From NCBI RefSeq assembly GCF_003807585.1, contig NZ_RMBX01000005.1:341040-405039 (forward strand): a stretch of 64,000 bases of DNA, given 5' to 3'. Below, one piece after another: positions 31,381-39,719 of this stretch. Positions within the stretch are counted from its first letter, which is position 1. Every line of letters starts with the position of its first letter. Below the pieces are notes generated by a model, which worked only from the letters and a program-made list of their open reading frames with translations, was not told where the DNA came from and did no database searches. Made by a program: the position numbers and the translations under genes. This DNA is from Chitinophaga barathri. GTDB lineage: Bacteria > Bacteroidota > Bacteroidia > Chitinophagales > Chitinophagaceae.

Positions 31381-31404
31381 AGGATGTCAGTAGCCTGGCC
31401 GGGC

Positions 31405-31438
31405 ACAAAAAAGGCCATCCTTTGCAGAACGGCCTTCA
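31405..31438 (-). terminator. Intrinsic terminator of the fucosidase operon
   Basis: Arms aaggcc (31411-31416) and ggcctt (31431-31436) form a stem followed on the minus strand by tttttt, 20 bp after the fucosidase stop. Confidence 0.7.
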
Positions 31439-31457
31439 TTATCAATAGTTTATAGGT

Positions 31458-32873
31458 TTATTGTATCCGGATAGCCACCGCGTCCGCCCACTGGCGTTTC
31501 AGCGCGGCGCCGGGCAGGCGGATATCCACGTTCTCCCCTTCCTGTTTCCAGCTCAGCTTCCCTTTGTAACCCAGCAATTCCATTTTAGCGCCCTTTTTAG
31601 GCGAAATACCGGCAAAACTGATCACAGACGGGAGTTGCTCCCCGGCATCCAGCAGATAGATGGCATAAATGGCGCTTCCGTCCTTTTTCTGGGTGAAACA
31701 CACTTTGCCGTTTTTGTAGGGGGCAATGTAACGGGTGCCGTAAATGGCTTCGCCGTTTGTGTTCATCCAGGCGCCGATGCTGTCCAGTTTACGGTAGGCT
31801 TCGTCGTGCCAGGCGCCGTCAGGGCCGGGGCCTACGTTCAGCAGGTAGTTGCCTCCTTTGGCCACAATGTCCACCAGGTTGTGCAGTATTTTATTCACGG
31901 GTTTGTACTGGTCATTGGGTACGTAGCTCCAGGAACCCGCCATGGTCATGCAGGTTTCCCAGGGATAATCCAGCGGTTTGTCGGGGATGGATTGCTCAGG
32001 CGTGCGGTAGTTCTCAAAGGGGCCATGCACGCTCCTGTCCACCACGATCAGGCCGGGCTGGTTCTTACGCGCCATCGCGGTAATGCCGGCCATATTGATG
32101 TCCTGGTCCTGCGGGGGCGTTTTGCTCCAGCTCAGGGATTCTTTCGTCTGCATACTCAGCGGGCGCACCCAGCCGCCATCCAGCCAGAGGATGTCCACTT
32201 TGCCGTAACCCGTCATCAGTTCCTCGATCTGTTTGTAAGTGAAGTCCTGGAACGACTTCCAGCGTTCGGGATATTTAGCGATCTCGTAGCTGGGGTTGCG
32301 GTCCTTCGGCGGGAAATAACTCCACCAGTAAGAATCCACATGCCAGTCCGGTTTTGAAAAATATGCGCCGATGTGAATGCCTTCCTTGCGGAAAGCGTTG
32401 AATGTCTCTTTGGTCACGTCCGCGCGCGGATCTTTGCTGAAAGGCACGTTTGGCGAAGTGATCTTATAATCGGACTGTTTGGTGTCAAACATATTAAAAC
32501 CGTCATGATGTTTGGTGGTGAACACCATGTATTTCATACCGGCCCTTTTTGCGGCGGCGGCCCATTTGGCGGGGTCGAACTTCACAGGATTGAAGGTCTT
32601 CGCCAGGGCTTCGTATTTCTGCACGTATTCGTAATAGGGAATGCCTGCGGGCTTGCGTTGCGTCCATCCTTCGTCTTCCGGGCAAATGCTCCACGATTCC
32701 ACTACACCCCACTGGGAATAGGTACCCCAGTGCATCATGAGGCCGAACTTCCAGTCCTGCCACTCGTCCAGCTTCCGCAGCACGAGAGGGTCTGTTTCTT
32801 TCACGTACGGCTCGTTCTGCGCCTGGGCGCCAAGAGCGGCCAACATGCAGGCTGCTAAAATGATTTTTTTCAT
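31458..32873 (-). CDS. Alpha-L-fucosidase, GH29
   Basis: A 471-residue secreted glycosidase that removes alpha-linked L-fucose from glycans. A signal peptide ends at AQAQ near residue 19. GH29 features include WKFGLMMHWGTYSQWG (41-56), FTTKHHDGFNMF (118-129), and the catalytic nucleophile Asp232 in VDILWLDGGW. The active site is followed by a C-terminal beta-sandwich-like region. It lies 30 bp downstream of a beta-mannosidase gene, so both probably form an operon for degrading fucose- and mannose-containing glycans such as N-glycans. Confidence 0.93.
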   Translation of the reverse strand: MKKIILAACMLAALGAQAQNEPYVKETDPLVLRKLDEWQDWKFGLMMHWGTYSQWGVVESWSICPEDEGWTQRKPAGIPYYEYVQKYEALAKTFNPVKFDPAKWAAAAKRAGMKYMVFTTKHHDGFNMFDTKQSDYKITSPNVPFSKDPRADVTKETFNAFRKEGIHIGAYFSKPDWHVDSYWWSYFPPKDRNPSYEIAKYPERWKSFQDFTYKQIEELMTGYGKVDILWLDGGWVRPLSMQTKESLSWSKTPPQDQDINMAGITAMARKNQPGLIVVDRSVHGPFENYRTPEQSIPDKPLDYPWETCMTMAGSWSYVPNDQYKPVNKILHNLVDIVAKGGNYLLNVGPGPDGAWHDEAYRKLDSIGAWMNTNGEAIYGTRYIAPYKNGKVCFTQKKDGSAIYAIYLLDAGEQLPSVISFAGISPKKGAKMELLGYKGKLSWKQEGENVDIRLPGAALKRQWADAVAIRIQ

Positions 32874-32903
32874 GATCGTTCGTTATGCTTGTTTGTTCAC
32901 TGT

Positions 32904-35453
32904 TTATTTCTCACACGCATTCGCGATATGCAGGATGCGTAATTTGTTGCTTACTTCGGCGGCGGATAATTGTGTCACCAGTTGCAATGTGCGGCTCGTG
33001 CCGGGCAGCAGGTCGAAATAATTGTCGGAGAACAACGAAACGCCTTTGTCTTCTTCCAGCATCAGGCAGATGTTTTTCGCGAGTTTGTCCGTGCTTACCT
33101 GTACGCTTATCTTTCCTTCGTTTACTGTAACATGCGTGGTCACCACCGGCTCCGGCAATTGCAGGTACCGGGGTGCGGCAAAGTAAAACACATTCTCAGA
33201 CACGGACTGGTTGTTCTTTACCAGTTTGGTGTACAAAATTACCCTGTTCGCATCCGCGCCGTTCAGCAGCTCTTCTTTTGAAATGCTATGCACCGCTTCG
33301 CTGGCATTGGCCTTTGCGGTGACGGGCAATGTCTTTTCGTTCAGTATTTTCCCCTCCATATCCATAAGCTGCATGACCACCTGAAGTTTTTCATCCGCAA
33401 GAAGATCGTTCACCACATAGGTCTTTATTTTGCCTTCTTCCAATGTATTGCTGACCAGTACCGGCTCGTAAGCTTTTTTCACAAAATACTGCATGGCCTT
33501 CCATCTCCCGAAATAGTCGATACCGCTCCAGGATGCGCCGGGCCAGGTATCGTTGAACTGCCAGTAGAGCGTGCCCATACAGAAAGGCATGGCACGGCGG
33601 TGCGCTTCCATACCTACTTTCATGCCTTCCGCCTGCAATACCTGGCTGAGATACAGGAAGGCGTTGAAGTTGCGGGGCTGCTTATAATAGTGATCCATAT
33701 AGGTCTTGATGGCCGCGTTCCCACGGGTGGCGCTTTTCTGGTGCGCCTGCATCACGAAGGAGTTGATATCCCACTGGCTGCTGTCCGCATAGGTACGCAC
33801 GGTATTCAGCTCGGGGAAGGACTGGAAACCGTATTCGCTCATGAAACGCGGTACGTGCGTGGTAAGGGCTTCGAACCATTCCATGCCGTGCCATACACCC
33901 CAGTAGTGATTATCACCATGGCGGAAATCTTCCGCTTTGCCCCAGTTGCTGATCGGGGAAGAAGGAAAATAAAATCTCCCGGGATCATGCTGCTGCACTT
34001 CCTGTCTGAGCATGTCCTGGAACAGGGTGTCGTAACCTTTGAGCATCTGCTGCCACTGCGCGTCCGAATAAGCATAACCGTCTTTCCAGCCCCAGTTTTT
34101 GATAGCCACCGCTATTTCATTGTTGCCGCACCAGAGCGCCAGGGAGGGGTGATTGCGCAGGCGGGTAATGTTGTAGGCGGTTTCTTCTTTTACCTGGTCC
34201 AGGAAGTTTTTATCGGAAGGGTACAGCGTGCAGGCGAACATAAAGTCCTGCCATACGAGGATGCCTTTTTCGTCCGCGAGGTCGTAGAACTGGTCGTTTT
34301 CATAAATACCGCCACCCCATACGCGGATCATGTTGAAGTGGGAGGACTGCATATCCGCGAACATCTTTTCGTACTGTTGCGGGCTTACGCGGGGCAGGAA
34401 GTTGTCTGAAGGGATGTAGTTCGCCCCTTTCATAAACACGGGGTGGCCGTTCACCTTCAGGTAAAAACTGGTGCCCATATTGTCTGCTTCGTTCACTACT
34501 TCCACCGTTCTCAGGCCTATCTTCCGTTGCATCCGCTGTAAGGTATCCTTCCCTTTTAAGATGGCCACGGTGACGGGGTACAGGCGTTGCGCGCCCAGCC
34601 CGTTGGGCCACCAGCGTTCCGGTTTGGGGATCGTAAACGGAATGTCCATTTCCTGGTTGCCGTCCGCCCATTGTCTTGTGAGGGATATTGTTTTGAAAGC
34701 GCCATCGTTGCTTTGTACGATCACGTGGTAGGCTCCTTCTTTTATCGCGTTCAGTTTTACATGCGCTACCAGTTCGGCGGTGGCACCGGCCAGTTTTTTT
34801 TGTTCAATCCATACATCCTGTAGCTGAAATTCATTCCAGGCCACCATATATACCGGGCGCCAGATGCCGCTGGTCACATAACGCGGCCCCCAGTCCCAGC
34901 CATAATGATAGGGCGCTTTGCGGGCGTGAATGCTAAGGGGAATATCGTCCGCGTCGTTGCCGGCGGGGTACACCAGCCTGTCTTTCATGAACTTCGGCAT
35001 GTCATGCGCAATGGGGCTGTGGAAGAAGATACGGAGCTGGTTGGCGCCTGCTTTGAGGAACTGCTTCACCGGTACCTGTTTGCCCACGAACATATTCTCC
35101 GCTTTTAAAACAAGCTGATCGTTCAGGTATACGTCCGCGTAGGTATCCAGCCCGGTAAAGTCGAGCGCAATACCATCGTGGTTAAGCATTTCGGGTGAAA
35201 CGGAAAAAGAAGTGCGGTATTCCCAGTCCTTTTTATCGATCCATTGCAGGCCTTTTTCATTGGCCCCGGCGAATGGGTCGGGAATGAGTTTGTGCGCCAG
35301 CAGGTCCGTATGCACGGTGCCGGGCACAGTGGCCATTCTCCAAATGTTTTCATCTGTTCTTCTGAATTCCCATCCGTCTTTCAGTTCGGTACGAAGCTGT
35401 GCAAACGCCGGCAGGGACAAGGCCAGGCATAATCCCAATAGTATTTTCCTCAT
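32904..35453 (-). CDS. Beta-mannosidase, GH2
   Basis: An 849-residue exported enzyme that releases beta-linked mannose. The signal peptide ends near residue 19 (AFAQ). The GH2 layout is clear: sugar-binding and immunoglobulin-like domains up to about 320, then a TIM barrel with NPHSLALWCGNNE-type acid/base (Glu446 in WCGNNE) and the nucleophile Glu540 in FMSEYGFQSFPE. IRVWGGGIYE and WNDTWPGASW-like segments are also typical of mannosidases. It is the first gene of a two-gene operon with the GH29 fucosidase. Confidence 0.93.
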   Translation of the reverse strand: MRKILLGLCLALSLPAFAQLRTELKDGWEFRRTDENIWRMATVPGTVHTDLLAHKLIPDPFAGANEKGLQWIDKKDWEYRTSFSVSPEMLNHDGIALDFTGLDTYADVYLNDQLVLKAENMFVGKQVPVKQFLKAGANQLRIFFHSPIAHDMPKFMKDRLVYPAGNDADDIPLSIHARKAPYHYGWDWGPRYVTSGIWRPVYMVAWNEFQLQDVWIEQKKLAGATAELVAHVKLNAIKEGAYHVIVQSNDGAFKTISLTRQWADGNQEMDIPFTIPKPERWWPNGLGAQRLYPVTVAILKGKDTLQRMQRKIGLRTVEVVNEADNMGTSFYLKVNGHPVFMKGANYIPSDNFLPRVSPQQYEKMFADMQSSHFNMIRVWGGGIYENDQFYDLADEKGILVWQDFMFACTLYPSDKNFLDQVKEETAYNITRLRNHPSLALWCGNNEIAVAIKNWGWKDGYAYSDAQWQQMLKGYDTLFQDMLRQEVQQHDPGRFYFPSSPISNWGKAEDFRHGDNHYWGVWHGMEWFEALTTHVPRFMSEYGFQSFPELNTVRTYADSSQWDINSFVMQAHQKSATRGNAAIKTYMDHYYKQPRNFNAFLYLSQVLQAEGMKVGMEAHRRAMPFCMGTLYWQFNDTWPGASWSGIDYFGRWKAMQYFVKKAYEPVLVSNTLEEGKIKTYVVNDLLADEKLQVVMQLMDMEGKILNEKTLPVTAKANASEAVHSISKEELLNGADANRVILYTKLVKNNQSVSENVFYFAAPRYLQLPEPVVTTHVTVNEGKISVQVSTDKLAKNICLMLEEDKGVSLFSDNYFDLLPGTSRTLQLVTQLSAAEVSNKLRILHIANACEK

Positions 35454-35529
35454 ATCTGTAAACGCGCGGTTAAAGCGGAGTAAAAATAACGGTTATTGGC
35501 AAAATGGAAACATTGCGGATATTTGGGTC

Positions 35530-35703
35530 ATGAAAAGCATCTGGCGCCAAATACTGCAATATCTCTTTATCAAAAAGCGCGATAAGTCCGAGCCGCTCAA
35601 TACGAACACCAAACTGATGCACGGCATGAACCGGATCTCCATCATCGTGTTCCTGATCGCGATCATCGTGATGCTGATCAAAGTGATCAGGCATTACCTG
35701 TAA
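35530..35703 (+). CDS. Small membrane protein (DUF6728-like)
   Basis: A 57-residue protein starting MKSIWRQILQYLFIKKRD and ending with a single membrane helix (RISIIVFLIAIIVMLIKVI). The arrangement resembles the DUF6728 family of Bacteroidota, from memory. The ATG at 35530 lies within a longer frame that is antisense to the mannosidase; only the part from 35530 looks real. Function unknown. Confidence 0.65.
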   Translation: MKSIWRQILQYLFIKKRDKSEPLNTNTKLMHGMNRISIIVFLIAIIVMLIKVIRHYL

Positions 35704-35723
35704 ATAAGACTATCTGTTTTCTG

Positions 35724-36824
35724 TTACTTCACCATACTCACGATCGCTTCCGCGGCTTTGCGGGAAGCCGTGCCATCGCCCAGCAACGTCCACAGCATGG
35801 CGTAGTCCGCTTTCATCTGCTGGTGGCGGGCGGTGTCTTTTAAAATGAGGGTCAGCTCTTTGAGGAGATTTTCTTCCGTGAGGTCATGCTGGATCAGCTC
35901 TTTTACAACCGGCTTGTCCATAATGAGGTTCACGAGGGAGATGTATTTTACTTTGATGAGATGTTTGGCGAAGAAATAAGACACGGGGCTGCCTTTGTAA
36001 CACACTACTTCCGGTACGCCGAACAACGCGGTTTCCAGCGTGGCGGTGCCCGAGGTGACGAGCGCGGCGGTGGCCTGCAGCAGCAGCGGGTAGGTCTGGC
36101 CTTTCACGACGGACACATTGGGATAAGCGCCGGTGAACCCGTTGATAAAACTGTCTTCCAGGCTGGGCGCCTGTGCCATGATGAACTGGTATTCCGGGAA
36201 ATACTTCGCCATGGAAAGCATCACCGGCAGTTTCTTTTCCACTTCCTGTTTGCGGCTTCCGGGCAGGAGGGCGATAATGGGTTTGTCTGAGAACGGGGGC
36301 AGGGCGGGCGCTTCCTTGGCGGCCTTTACGGCTTCAATGAGGGGGTGGCCTACGTATTCCACTTCAAAGTCCCACTTTTTATAAAAGTCCTTCTCGAAAG
36401 GAAGGATCACGAGCATTTTGTCCACCGTCTCGCGGATCTTTTTCACGCGGCCTTCTTTCCAGGCCCATACCTGCGGGCTGATGTAGTAGATTACTTTCAG
36501 GCCCTGCTGTTTGGCCCATTCGGCAATGCGGAGGTTAAACCCGGGATAATCGATCAGTACGAGCACATCGGGTTTCCAGGCTTCGATATCTTTTTTGCAG
36601 AGGTCCAGGTTTTTGAAGATGGTGCGCAGGTTCATCACTACTTCCACAAAACCCATGAACGCGAGATCTTTGTAGTGTTTCACCACGGTGGCGCCGGCCT
36701 GTTCCATCAGGTCTCCGCCCCAGCAGCGTATATCCGCCTGCGGATCCTGTAGTTTGAGCTGTTTGATCAGGTTGCTGCCATGCAGGTCCCCGGAGGCTTC
36801 CCCGGCTATTAAATAATACTTCAT
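35724..36824 (-). CDS. lpxB: Lipid-A-disaccharide synthase
   Basis: A 366-residue GT19 glycosyltransferase that joins UDP-2,3-diacylglucosamine and lipid X in lipid A synthesis at the inner membrane. Signature segments include the N-terminal LIAGEASGDLHGSNLI, LIDYPGFNLRIAEWA, YYISPQVWAWKEGRVKKI, and ALLPGSRKQEVEK, with VTSGTATLETALFGVPEVVCY near the C-terminus. The length is normal. It is followed closely by membrane-protein and surE genes on the same strand upstream. Confidence 0.95.
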   Translation of the reverse strand: MKYYLIAGEASGDLHGSNLIKQLKLQDPQADIRCWGGDLMEQAGATVVKHYKDLAFMGFVEVVMNLRTIFKNLDLCKKDIEAWKPDVLVLIDYPGFNLRIAEWAKQQGLKVIYYISPQVWAWKEGRVKKIRETVDKMLVILPFEKDFYKKWDFEVEYVGHPLIEAVKAAKEAPALPPFSDKPIIALLPGSRKQEVEKKLPVMLSMAKYFPEYQFIMAQAPSLEDSFINGFTGAYPNVSVVKGQTYPLLLQATAALVTSGTATLETALFGVPEVVCYKGSPVSYFFAKHLIKVKYISLVNLIMDKPVVKELIQHDLTEENLLKELTLILKDTARHQQMKADYAMLWTLLGDGTASRKAAEAIVSMVK

Positions 36825-36849
36825 CCCTAAACGAATTTCACTGTACTGA

Positions 36850-37155
36850 TCAGATAATTTTGAGCAGCAAGATAACGATTGCGTACAACAATGTAACCAG
36901 GAATATGCCCCTGGCGGTCAGGTCCAGGCGGGTGCGGGTGTAGAGGTAAAAGATGATACCGTTTGCCAGCAGGCAGATGCTGATCACTTTGGGTATCTGC
37001 TGACGGGCATTTTTGAGATAGATCAGGAAGTCCGGCAGGTTCACGTCTTTAGGCACATATACCGCCAGCAGCCAGTACAGAAGAAAGGCGGCTATCGGGG
37101 TGAGAAGCCCGAGGAGGATGCCGAGTGATAATTTGTCTTGTTTCAACATGGTCAT
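36850..37155 (-). CDS. Hypothetical membrane protein
   Basis: A 101-residue protein with three predicted membrane helices (about residues 11-31, 54-71 and 80-100). It has no recognisable catalytic motif. It lies 4 bp after surE and 25 bp before lpxB on the same strand, an arrangement that suggests an operon surE - membrane protein - lpxB. The start could be ATG at 37153 or the ATG two codons later. Confidence 0.72.
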   Translation of the reverse strand: MTMLKQDKLSLGILLGLLTPIAAFLLYWLLAVYVPKDVNLPDFLIYLKNARQQIPKVISICLLANGIIFYLYTRTRLDLTARGIFLVTLLYAIVILLLKII

Positions 37156-37159
37156 AGGA

Positions 37160-37933
37160 TTATTGGAATTGCCATTCTTTTTCCAGTTTTTCCTTCAGGC
37201 GGTAATCCGTAAGGTCGAACTGTACAGGCACAAGGGATGTATAGCCATTCTCGAGGGCCCACACGTCCGTATCGTTCCCGAAATCCTGGTTCGAGAATTC
37301 GCCGGTGAGCCAGTAATATTTTTTGCCATGCGGATCTCTCCGTTCGTCAAACTCCTCTTTCCATTTTGCGTTGGCCTGCCGCGCTACCCTAATGCCTTTG
37401 TAGTTTTCCAGGGGCACGTCGGGGATGTTCACGTTAAATAATGAATGCGGCGGCAAAGCTGTTTCCAGCATCTTTTTGGTGACTTCCTGCGCCACCTGCC
37501 GGGGCACGGTGAAGTCCGCATCGTAAGCGTAGTTGAGAAAAGAAAAACCGACGGAGGGAATGCCTTCAATGGCCGCTTCCATGGCGGCGGACATAGTGCC
37601 TGAATAGATGATGTTGATGGAATGGTTCGCCCCGTGGTTGATGCCGCTCACGCAGATGTCCGGCCGGCGGCCGAGTATCTTGTCCCGCGCGAGTTTCACA
37701 CAGTCTACCGGGGTGCCCGAGCAGGTCCATGCTTCTATTCCTTCAAAGATATCCACCTGGTTCAGCCGTAGCGGAGAGCCGAGGGTGATGGCGTGCCCTT
37801 TACCGGATTGCGGGCTGTCCGGCGCTACCACCACCACTTTCCCGAGCGGCCTTACGGCTTCTATCAGGTTGCGTATGCCAGGGGCGGTAATGCCATCGTC
37901 GTTCGTCACCAGTATCAGGGTTTCCTTCTTCAC
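37160..37933 (-). CDS. surE: 5'/3'-nucleotidase SurE
   Basis: A 257-residue metal-dependent phosphatase that removes phosphate from nucleoside monophosphates. The N-terminal LVTNDDGITAPGIRNL carries the Asp pair for metal binding. APDSPQSGKGHAIT and VSGINHGANHSINIIYSGT are further signatures. The start codon is GTG at 37931-37933, directly before the KKETLILVTNDDG block. It heads the putative operon with a small membrane protein and lpxB. Confidence 0.94.
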   Translation of the reverse strand: MKKETLILVTNDDGITAPGIRNLIEAVRPLGKVVVVAPDSPQSGKGHAITLGSPLRLNQVDIFEGIEAWTCSGTPVDCVKLARDKILGRRPDICVSGINHGANHSINIIYSGTMSAAMEAAIEGIPSVGFSFLNYAYDADFTVPRQVAQEVTKKMLETALPPHSLFNVNIPDVPLENYKGIRVARQANAKWKEEFDERRDPHGKKYYWLTGEFSNQDFGNDTDVWALENGYTSLVPVQFDLTDYRLKEKLEKEWQFQ

Positions 37934-37986
37934 GATTTTACTTTTGTCAACAAATTTACATGCTGGGATTTACAAATCACTGTTAA

Positions 37987-38769
37987 TTATAAGTCCGCTT
38001 TTTTCATTTTGTACCATGCGGCGCCGTTGAAAAGGAAGATCCAGACGAACGCGATGATGATGTAAGTGGTGCGGGATGGGCCCGATCCACCGCGCTGTAT
38101 GATGTCGCGCAGTATTTTGGATTCCCCTCCTATCAGCCTGTCCGTACTTTCCAGCGGCAGGTAGGTGCCGGAATGGAAAGCCACTTTGTATTCCAGCAGC
38201 ATGGAAATGGCAAACTCGCCGATGTACACATACATCACGTAAATAGCAATGGCAATGCCCGCCCTTTTCATATATACGCCCAGGAAAAACGCCAGGGACA
38301 GGTAAGTAAGGCTTTGAACAAAGGTGTACCAGATAAAGATGGAACCGTCGGACACTTCGCTGTCTCCGCTCCTTAAGCCGAACACGAGCGCGGTAATGGA
38401 GATCACGAGGGTCATGAACAGCGCGGCGGACACCAGTACGCCGTATTTCGCGGTGATGTACTGGTCGCGGCTCCAGCCGTCGATGATATTCTGGCGGATG
38501 GTGCGGAAGTTATTTTCATTCGTGAGGAAGATCACCAGCAGGATGCCCATCACGGGCGTCACCCAGCTGGCCAGCCAGGCGGTGTTGTCCCATACTTTCG
38601 GGAAGGACATGGAGTTCAGGAAAGCGGCAACGGGCTTCGGGCTTGTACGGATGATGCTTTCGAAGGCCCACATCAGCAGCGGTACCGCGATGAGGAACAG
38701 TCCTGAAAGTATCCAGAACGTGCGGTAGGCTTTTACTTTCAGCCATTCTATTTTGAGAAGTTTTATCAT
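37987..38769 (-). CDS. ABC-2-type transporter permease
   Basis: A 260-residue integral membrane protein with about six helices (for example 17-37, 65-85, 107-127, 145-165, 168-190 and the C-terminal helix near 237-255). It pairs with the ATPase encoded 23 bp upstream on the same strand. The substrate is unknown; such two-component systems export drugs, lipids or signals, and related ones occur with two-component regulators. Confidence 0.82.
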   Translation of the reverse strand: MIKLLKIEWLKVKAYRTFWILSGLFLIAVPLLMWAFESIIRTSPKPVAAFLNSMSFPKVWDNTAWLASWVTPVMGILLVIFLTNENNFRTIRQNIIDGWSRDQYITAKYGVLVSAALFMTLVISITALVFGLRSGDSEVSDGSIFIWYTFVQSLTYLSLAFFLGVYMKRAGIAIAIYVMYVYIGEFAISMLLEYKVAFHSGTYLPLESTDRLIGGESKILRDIIQRGGSGPSRTTYIIIAFVWIFLFNGAAWYKMKKADL

Positions 38770-38792
38770 TTCTGCGTAAGGTTAGAGGGAGA

Positions 38793-39686
38793 TCAATTGG
38801 TGAGTTCGATGAACCTTGCTTCGAGGCTCTTGCGTTTTACGGCGAGGTAACTGAGGGTGACGCCCTGTTCGAAGCAGGAACGGTTCAGCTGTTCGGCCGT
38901 CTGCCCGTTCTCGAATATCACCTGTATGCTGCCGTTGTGCCGGCGGAGGCTTTTCAGGCCGGGCATACTGTTCAGCAGGTTTTCCAGCTGTTCAAGGTTG
39001 GCGGAACCCAGCTCTATCATATCCTCATTGGCCAGTACTTCATCCACATGCCCGGCCGCCATAAGCGTGCCTCTTTTGAGGATGGCTACGTGCGTGCACA
39101 CTTTCTCCACTTCGTCCAGCAGGTGGCTGGCCATGATCACGGTGGTGCCTTCTTTGCCGAGGTTGCGGATCAGTTCCCTGATCTCCGCGATGCCGGCAGG
39201 GTCCAGGCCGTTGGTAGGCTCATCCAGCAGCAGTACATCGGGGCGGCCCAGCAATGCGTTGGCAATGGCCAGGCGCTGTTTCATCCCGAGGGAAAAGGTG
39301 CTGAATTTGGAATCTTTCCGCTCCCATAGTTCCGTGAGGCGCAATACGCGTTCTATATCATCCCCGCCCCGGCCTTTGATGGCCGATGTGATCTCCAGGT
39401 TGCGGACGGCGGAATAATAATGATAGAAGTTCGGCGTCTCCAGCAGGGTACCTATGCGTTTACGCTGGTCCGCGTGCGGCGGCTGGCCAAACCAGCTGTA
39501 CGTTCCGGCATTGGCTTTCAGAACGTCCATGATGATGCCGAGGAGGGTGGTCTTTCCGCTGCCATTTGGCCCCAGTACTCCGAATACGCTGCCTTCGGGT
39601 ACGCTGAAGGATACGGATTTGAGTGCTTGTATAGGCCCATAGTGCTTGGACACCTGGTGAAGGGACAGGATTTGCTTATTTTCCAA
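38793..39686 (-). CDS. ABC transporter ATP-binding protein
   Basis: A 297-residue ATPase of the ABC-2 exporter type. Walker A is GPNGSGKTT, the signature motif is FSLGMKQRLAIANALL, Walker B is VLLLDEPTNGLDP, and the switch His lies in MASHLLDEVEKV. A C-terminal region of about 70 residues is typical of drug-export ATPases. The start is TTG at 39684-39686, since no ATG lies before the first beta strand. It is co-transcribed with the permease downstream. Confidence 0.9.
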   Translation of the reverse strand: MENKQILSLHQVSKHYGPIQALKSVSFSVPEGSVFGVLGPNGSGKTTLLGIIMDVLKANAGTYSWFGQPPHADQRKRIGTLLETPNFYHYYSAVRNLEITSAIKGRGGDDIERVLRLTELWERKDSKFSTFSLGMKQRLAIANALLGRPDVLLLDEPTNGLDPAGIAEIRELIRNLGKEGTTVIMASHLLDEVEKVCTHVAILKRGTLMAAGHVDEVLANEDMIELGSANLEQLENLLNSMPGLKSLRRHNGSIQVIFENGQTAEQLNRSCFEQGVTLSYLAVKRKSLEARFIELTN

Positions 39687-39719
39687 AGTCGGTTATATTA
39701 AATTCTATGCAATATATAA

